26,707 nt of DNA, taken from contig JAHBVH010000101.1 in assembly GCA_019637645.1 (NCBI GenBank), positions 1-26,707 of the forward strand, in the 5' to 3' direction. The number at the start of each line of letters is the position of its first letter. Position 1 is the stretch's first letter. Below the pieces are notes generated by a model. That model was not told the origin of the DNA. It saw only the letters and a list, made by a program, of their open reading frames with translations, and ran no database searches. The DNA is from Caldilineaceae bacterium (GTDB lineage Bacteria; Chloroflexota; Anaerolineae; Caldilineales; Caldilineaceae). A program made the position numbers and the translations under genes. Of this stretch, positions 22,976-26,707 are shown piece by piece.

Positions 22976-24130
22976 CTATAGCACAGACAGAACGCGGTAC
23001 CGTTGTAAGAGCTCCATGTTGAGATCGAAGCCAATCCCCGGTCGATCGGGGACATCGACATAGCCGTCTTGGTTGGGCACCAGTTGTGGCTGAAAGATCT
23101 CACTGCGCAAAGGGTCCACTTCCACGGGATAGTATTCGAGATATTCCCCGTTGGGCAGCCCCGCCACCAGGGGCAATTGCAATTCTTGGCAGCCATGGGG
23201 CGCAATCGTCAGCCCGCGTGCTTGTGCCAACAACGCAACTGCGCGGGCGACATCATAGCCAGGGCAGATCGCCACATCCACATTCAGGATCGCCGCGCCT
23301 TGGTAGTCCAAAATATTTTTGAAGTCGGCGTAGGTATAGTAATTTTCCCCTACGGCGATTTTCACGGCTGAAGCTGCCGCGAGTTGTTGATGTTCGGCAA
23401 ACCAATAGATGGGCATCGGCTCTTCAAACCAATAGACATCATAGTTGGGCAGCTCCTGGGCAAAGGCGAGCGCGGTGGGTAGATCACAGGCGCAATTGGC
23501 ATCGACCATAAGCCGGACACCGGGACCAATGGCCTCCCGCGCGGCGGCCACCCGCGCCAAATCGCCCGCCAACCCAACCTTGGGGTCGCCGATCTTGATC
23601 TTGACGGCGCGCGCGTGGAGCACTTCGACATTGTAGCGCAACTCCTCTTGCAGTTGGGCCAAGCCCTTGCCTTCGGCATAGTACCCACCAGCAATGTAGA
23701 CCGGCACCCGGGTTTGCGCGCCGCCAAGAAGTTGGTGAATTGATTGGTTGAGTGCCTTGCCTTTGATATCCCAACAAGCAATCAAGATGGCGGCCAGCAC
23801 TTGGGTATGCAGCCCGGCTGGCCCTAAAATCTTGATCTGCTTTTCCCACAAGTCGCGGACCAGGGTTGCCGTGTCCAGAGGATTGCGCCCGAGGCAAAGC
23901 GTTCGATAATAGTCGATAAAGGGAGGTAAGAGGCGTTGGGGACGGGTCGCAGCCGTGCCGCCATTCCAGCCGATCCCGACAAGCCCCTGATCTGTATAGA
24001 CAGTTACCTTGTGCAGGCTGGCATTGCCATAGAAGTGGCTACCATTCCACAGACCAGGACGCGGCCATTCAAAGACTTCACTCGTTATATTGGTGATCTT
24101 GACGGCAGGCTCACCCTCACCGGTATTCAT
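22976..24130 (-). CDS. enolase-superfamily enzyme (mandelate racemase/muconate lactonizing-like)
   Basis: A 384-residue enzyme, cytoplasmic. The N-terminal capping domain (~10-130) is followed by the TIM barrel. Second-strand KxK is K177/K179 (ARAVKIKIGDP). Metal ligands are D210 (MVDANCACD), E236 (WFEEPMP) and E262 (VGENYY), and the Asp-His dyad is D285 (NVDVAICPG) and H312 (APHGCQELQ). With both KxK and the distal histidine it belongs to the mandelate racemase-type group, which abstracts a proton alpha to a carboxylate, typically in acid-sugar dehydration or epimerisation. The substrate cannot be assigned, and no sugar-acid pathway genes are next to it. GGGAG lies eight bases before the ATG at 24130. 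It is transcribed separately from an extended -10 promoter just upstream. Confidence 0.9.
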   Translation of the reverse strand: MNTGEGEPAVKITNITSEVFEWPRPGLWNGSHFYGNASLHKVTVYTDQGLVGIGWNGGTAATRPQRLLPPFIDYYRTLCLGRNPLDTATLVRDLWEKQIKILGPAGLHTQVLAAILIACWDIKGKALNQSIHQLLGGAQTRVPVYIAGGYYAEGKGLAQLQEELRYNVEVLHARAVKIKIGDPKVGLAGDLARVAAAREAIGPGVRLMVDANCACDLPTALAFAQELPNYDVYWFEEPMPIYWFAEHQQLAAASAVKIAVGENYYTYADFKNILDYQGAAILNVDVAICPGYDVARAVALLAQARGLTIAPHGCQELQLPLVAGLPNGEYLEYYPVEVDPLRSEIFQPQLVPNQDGYVDVPDRPGIGFDLNMELLQRYRVLSVL

Positions 24131-24189
24131 ACACCGTTCTCCCTCACTGGCGCGGTTAGGCGTTGGTTGAAAGTGGTTGAAGCGACGGT

Positions 24190-24198
24190 ATTATAGCA
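24190..24198 (-). promoter_or_regulatory. extended -10 promoter for the enolase-superfamily gene
   Basis: The minus strand reads TGCTATAAT, identical to the extended -10 in front of ccmH, with no good -35. It lies 60 bp before the ATG at 24130, between that gene and the end of the PurA-like gene. Confidence 0.5.
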
Positions 24199-24221
24199 CA
24201 GCTAGGGGTGGTGCGCACTCC

Positions 24222-25547
24222 CTAGGCGCAGTATTGCTTTTGGTCGGCCCGTGGCCCCTGGGAAATTAAGCCAATCGGCACGGCCAGCTCCGTCGTCAGC
24301 TGCTCTACTAACGCCAGCGGGCTGGAAATGGTTCGATAGCACGGGCGGCAACGCGCCAACGTTGCGGTCAAGTGCGCTTGGTGAGCCAGATCACGCGCGG
24401 ACGGCGCAAGCGGCAAATGCGTGAGACGTTCCTGCTTATCTGCATAGTGGGTACAGAGTTGGAGGAGCGGCCACTCGGCGAGCCGATCCAGGCAAGTGAC
24501 GGCCAGCGAATCCAGTGGGCCAACCACGGCACAGGCATAGCGCAACAGAACCAGATCCAGCCACCCCACGCGAAAGCCCTGTTGCCACGCGCCAAAGTGG
24601 TTACAGGCGTCGGGCAGGGCTTGGGTCAACGCTGGCTCTTCTGTCACCAAAGGGCCAGCACCATGCCGGGTGGCATAGGCACGGGTAAGGCCCATCCGTG
24701 TCACCCGGCCCTGGTAGTTGGCTTCCGCCAACAGTTGCTCGGCATTGGCCAAGGTCGTGGTGCTCCAGGTGGTGTGTGGGTGAAAGCCAACCCACTCATC
24801 CAGTAGCACGCCTTGGGCCCCTTCAAACACGACGGTCCCGGGCCGGGCCAGGAGCGTTGCCAAGTAGGCGTTTGGCACCAACTGCGCCTGTGCCATGAAT
24901 TCGCCATAAGCAGACATCAGCCAATCAGCCCAAGCCGGATCCAATAACAAATCTAGCTCGGGGTGGGCTTGTTCCAAGGTAGCCAACTTGGGTAGCAGCG
25001 TTACCACCTTTTGGACATTGACTTCGCGCAGAAAGGCTAACTTGGCAAATAGCCGATCCCGCTTCTGTAGATCACCAGCCACTAACACCTGCTCACCATA
25101 GGCCAATCGATCAACCATGGTCTCGCCGATCCCCATGCCACAGCTGCCATGCCGGTCTGCACCACGCGCCAATTCACGCAAGCGGTTGACGGCCCGCTGA
25201 AAGGGCGTGATCACCAACGCCTGGCTGTCAATCGTGGTCCGCCGGAAAGCATCGGTCACGCCGAGGCTTTGGAGATGGACTTCCTCGGCCAACATCGCCA
25301 ATGGTTCCAACAACATGAAGCGGGAGAGATGAGTCGCAGCCCCGGCCAAGGTCCCCGCGCCAAATTGGGAAAAGACATGATCCAGTTCGCGATCACCAAC
25401 CAACGCGACCACGCGATGCCCCGCTTGCGCCCCTCCATTATAACGAACGACGGTATGCGCGCCATGCGTGCGTGTCAGAAAATCGACGATGGAACCTTTG
25501 CCCGCGTCACCAAAGCCCAGATCCACCGTGAGGATTGCCTGTTGCAT
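24222..25547 (-). CDS. divergent adenylosuccinate synthetase (PurA) homologue
   Basis: A 441-residue protein from the ATG at 25547, with GAGGAGGG directly upstream; a start at 25622 would lie before this site. The PurA fold is clear: a P-loop-like GFGDAGKGSIVD (PurA has GDEGKGKIVD; D14 and K17 kept, Glu changed to Ala15), NGGAQAGHRV (H44 kept), GMGIGETMVDR in place of GRGIGPAYxDK, FEGAQGVLLDE with Q245, and TRHGAGPLVTE. The aspartate-binding loop of PurA (ATTGRRRRTGWLD type) is here GAWQQGFRVGWLD, lacking most arginines. The guanine-binding TKLD is TCLD (Cys352 for Lys). It probably joins an amine or amino acid to a nucleotide-like substrate using NTP, but perhaps not aspartate to IMP. It follows the vWA gene by 102 bp in the same direction. 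Confidence 0.8.
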   Translation of the reverse strand: MQQAILTVDLGFGDAGKGSIVDFLTRTHGAHTVVRYNGGAQAGHRVVALVGDRELDHVFSQFGAGTLAGAATHLSRFMLLEPLAMLAEEVHLQSLGVTDAFRRTTIDSQALVITPFQRAVNRLRELARGADRHGSCGMGIGETMVDRLAYGEQVLVAGDLQKRDRLFAKLAFLREVNVQKVVTLLPKLATLEQAHPELDLLLDPAWADWLMSAYGEFMAQAQLVPNAYLATLLARPGTVVFEGAQGVLLDEWVGFHPHTTWSTTTLANAEQLLAEANYQGRVTRMGLTRAYATRHGAGPLVTEEPALTQALPDACNHFGAWQQGFRVGWLDLVLLRYACAVVGPLDSLAVTCLDRLAEWPLLQLCTHYADKQERLTHLPLAPSARDLAHQAHLTATLARCRPCYRTISSPLALVEQLTTELAVPIGLISQGPRADQKQYCA

Positions 25548-25649
25548 CTTTCCCTCCTCATACACCTGACAGGTTTTTGAAACCTTGTATCCTGTTGGCG
25601 CTATGGTCCCCACAACCGCCAACGAAAGACGCTGTCAAGTGTGGCCTCA

Positions 25650-26642
25650 TTAATTCAACCGACCGTCCCGCCCGCGGTCGTTAGCCGCGGGAAGGAGCCC
25701 CGCCACCACCGGCACAAGTGGGGCTTGCCCGGTCGCATACGGAGTCAACGCGCTAGCGGCAGTGGTGGCGGCGCGGGCATCATACCCCGCCGCAATCAAG
25801 TCATCCGCGCCTTGGGCAAGATCATAAAGGGTGCCTTCACAGAGGCCAACAGCCAGGGCAATGGTCTCGCAGACCGCGGCTTCGTCTTCTAGCAACAAGA
25901 CACGCTCGCCCAATAACGCTTGCCAGCAGCTCTGGATCTCGGCATTTTGGCCGTGGGTCGTGTGGGTCGGGATGATATGAAAGTGATGGTAGCGGCGCTG
26001 TACCTCTTGGCAGATGGCTTCGATGGTCAAATCGTGTTGCAAGGAATCGCCGATATGTTTGCGTACCTGCTGGCGCGCCACGACGGGATAGGGCTTTTCG
26101 TCGCCGATGGTAAAGAGATAGCCCTTTTTGCCCCGTTGATCGGCACAGTCGATCGCCGTATGCCGGGCCATAAAGTAGACCGCAAGCTCGTAACTTTCAT
26201 GCACCTGACCGCCACCCCCACCTTCGATGAAAATCTTGCCAAGATCATCATCCATCTCCAAGCCGGATTCAAATTGGCCGATCTGCAAGGGGACCGTGTC
26301 ACAGTGGGCATCACCCACCGCGCCAAAAAGCACTTGAGGATGAGCCACATAGCCTTTCTGCACTAACATCCGCATCAGCTTGCCCAACTTAGTCTGCAAA
26401 ACACGCGGCACGTTGCCCATGGAGCCGGTCACATCAAAGAGCACGGCAATCGCCACCGAATCAGGATGGGTGGCACTATCACGGCTTTCCCGCGTCACGC
26501 CACGGGGATTCATCTGTTTATGCACCTGCTTGATACCACTGCTGCGTACCTGTCGATCATAGGTAAACGCGCTTTGGTTGGTTTGCTGACGATGATCCTG
26601 CCGCGCTTGGTAGGCGGCGTCACTCCAGTTAGAAAATCCCAT
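25650..26642 (-). CDS. von Willebrand factor A-domain protein
   Basis: A 330-residue cytoplasmic protein with no signal or membrane segment. AAGGAG is seven bases before the ATG at 26642. After a ~60-residue polar N-terminus (Gln- and Arg-rich, SSGIKQVHKQ) comes the vWA domain, with the metal-ion-dependent adhesion site D70-x-T72-x-S74 (LFDVTGSMG). A later acidic motif VGDAHCD (D111), a Gly-rich GGGGGQVHES loop and FTIGDEKPYP follow. The C-terminal part (~270-330) is Ala-rich. Intracellular vWA proteins usually act as metal-dependent adaptors that hold AAA ATPases or other enzymes. No MoxR-type ATPase is in view, though upstream genes lie outside the window. The next gene downstream is the PurA homologue, a likely partner by operon position. 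Confidence 0.85.
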   Translation of the reverse strand: MGFSNWSDAAYQARQDHRQQTNQSAFTYDRQVRSSGIKQVHKQMNPRGVTRESRDSATHPDSVAIAVLFDVTGSMGNVPRVLQTKLGKLMRMLVQKGYVAHPQVLFGAVGDAHCDTVPLQIGQFESGLEMDDDLGKIFIEGGGGGQVHESYELAVYFMARHTAIDCADQRGKKGYLFTIGDEKPYPVVARQQVRKHIGDSLQHDLTIEAICQEVQRRYHHFHIIPTHTTHGQNAEIQSCWQALLGERVLLLEDEAAVCETIALAVGLCEGTLYDLAQGADDLIAAGYDARAATTAASALTPYATGQAPLVPVVAGLLPAANDRGRDGRLN

Positions 26643-26665
26643 GAGAAAACTCCTTTTTAGAGAAC

Positions 26666-26707
26666 AATAACCAACGACTAATAACCAACGACTAATAAAT
26701 AACCAAT
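26666..26707. repeat. 14-bp tandem repeat upstream of the vWA gene
   Basis: AATAACCAACGACT occurs at 26666-26679 and 26680-26693, then a degenerate copy runs to the window end. It lies between the vWA ribosome binding site and whatever is upstream, so it may be in the leader or promoter. The window ends before this can be resolved. Confidence 0.8.

Noticed and set aside
24222..25547. Calling the PurA homologue a phage-type PurZ (2-aminoadenine synthesis)
   Set aside because: The P-loop catalytic Asp (D14) is kept, whereas phage PurZ enzymes are described as having it replaced. No companion nucleotide genes or phage genes are nearby.
1..26707. tRNA, rRNA, CRISPR, integrase or attachment sites
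   Set aside because: I read through all gaps and found no cloverleaf-like sequence with a CCA end, no regularly spaced repeats with spacers, and no phage or integrase genes.

Overview
The window looks like a chromosomal segment of a Chloroflexota bacterium, probably class Chloroflexia. This rests on the gene types and their order: a CcmH with extra cysteines, a zinc-ribbon CcmI-like protein, a membrane-anchored diheme cytochrome, a BTAD-type regulator and a large secreted subtilase with calcium repeats. It is inference, because no rRNA or single diagnostic marker is present. I see no tRNA, rRNA, CRISPR array or prophage. One insertion sequence (IS630 type) is present.

Layout. 1-1221 (+): the C-terminal part of a BTAD transcriptional regulator, then a small protein with a phasin-like coiled coil. 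1244-7183 (-): a cytochrome c block, read right to left as diheme cytochrome, ccmH, ccmG/dsbE, ccmF and a CcmI-like zinc-ribbon protein. Together these are the heme-ligation half of cytochrome c maturation; ccmA, ccmB, ccmC and ccmE are not in the window. 7507-11490 (-): two sensor histidine kinases, one a membrane dCache-HAMP kinase and the other a soluble REC-PAS-HK-REC hybrid, with a perfect 31-bp palindrome just after the hybrid. 11519-12258: about 740 bp without a gene, holding four tandem 17-bp repeats, a foldable stretch and a 12-bp duplication. 12259-15417 (+): a 1052-residue secreted S8 protease with thrombospondin-3-like calcium repeats and a striking six-copy GVRFWS hexapeptide repeat.

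15418-17843: an inverted-repeat intergenic region, an M20 peptidase (-), and a DUF433-type antitoxin/DUF5615-type toxin pair (-) whose promoter carries an inverted-repeat operator. 18014-19279: an IS630-family element with 42-bp imperfect terminal repeats, a TA target duplication and a transposase split by a +1 shift at a T5C5 run. 19306-21533 (-): two overlapping paralogous GCS2/YbdK-type carboxylate-amine ligases, of which the upstream copy has Val in place of a motif Glu. 21651-22664 (-): a triple-LysM L,D-transpeptidase. 22976-24130 (-): an enolase-superfamily (mandelate racemase-like) enzyme. 24222-26642 (-): a vWA-domain protein followed by a strongly divergent adenylosuccinate synthetase (PurA) homologue.

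Most ordinary genes here are housekeeping or accessory metabolism. The parts most worth a second look are the vWA plus divergent PurA pair, the tandem YbdK pair, the hexapeptide repeat in the protease, the repeat-bearing 740-bp intergenic region, and the toxin-antitoxin promoter. No result here comes from a database search; family names are from motif recognition.
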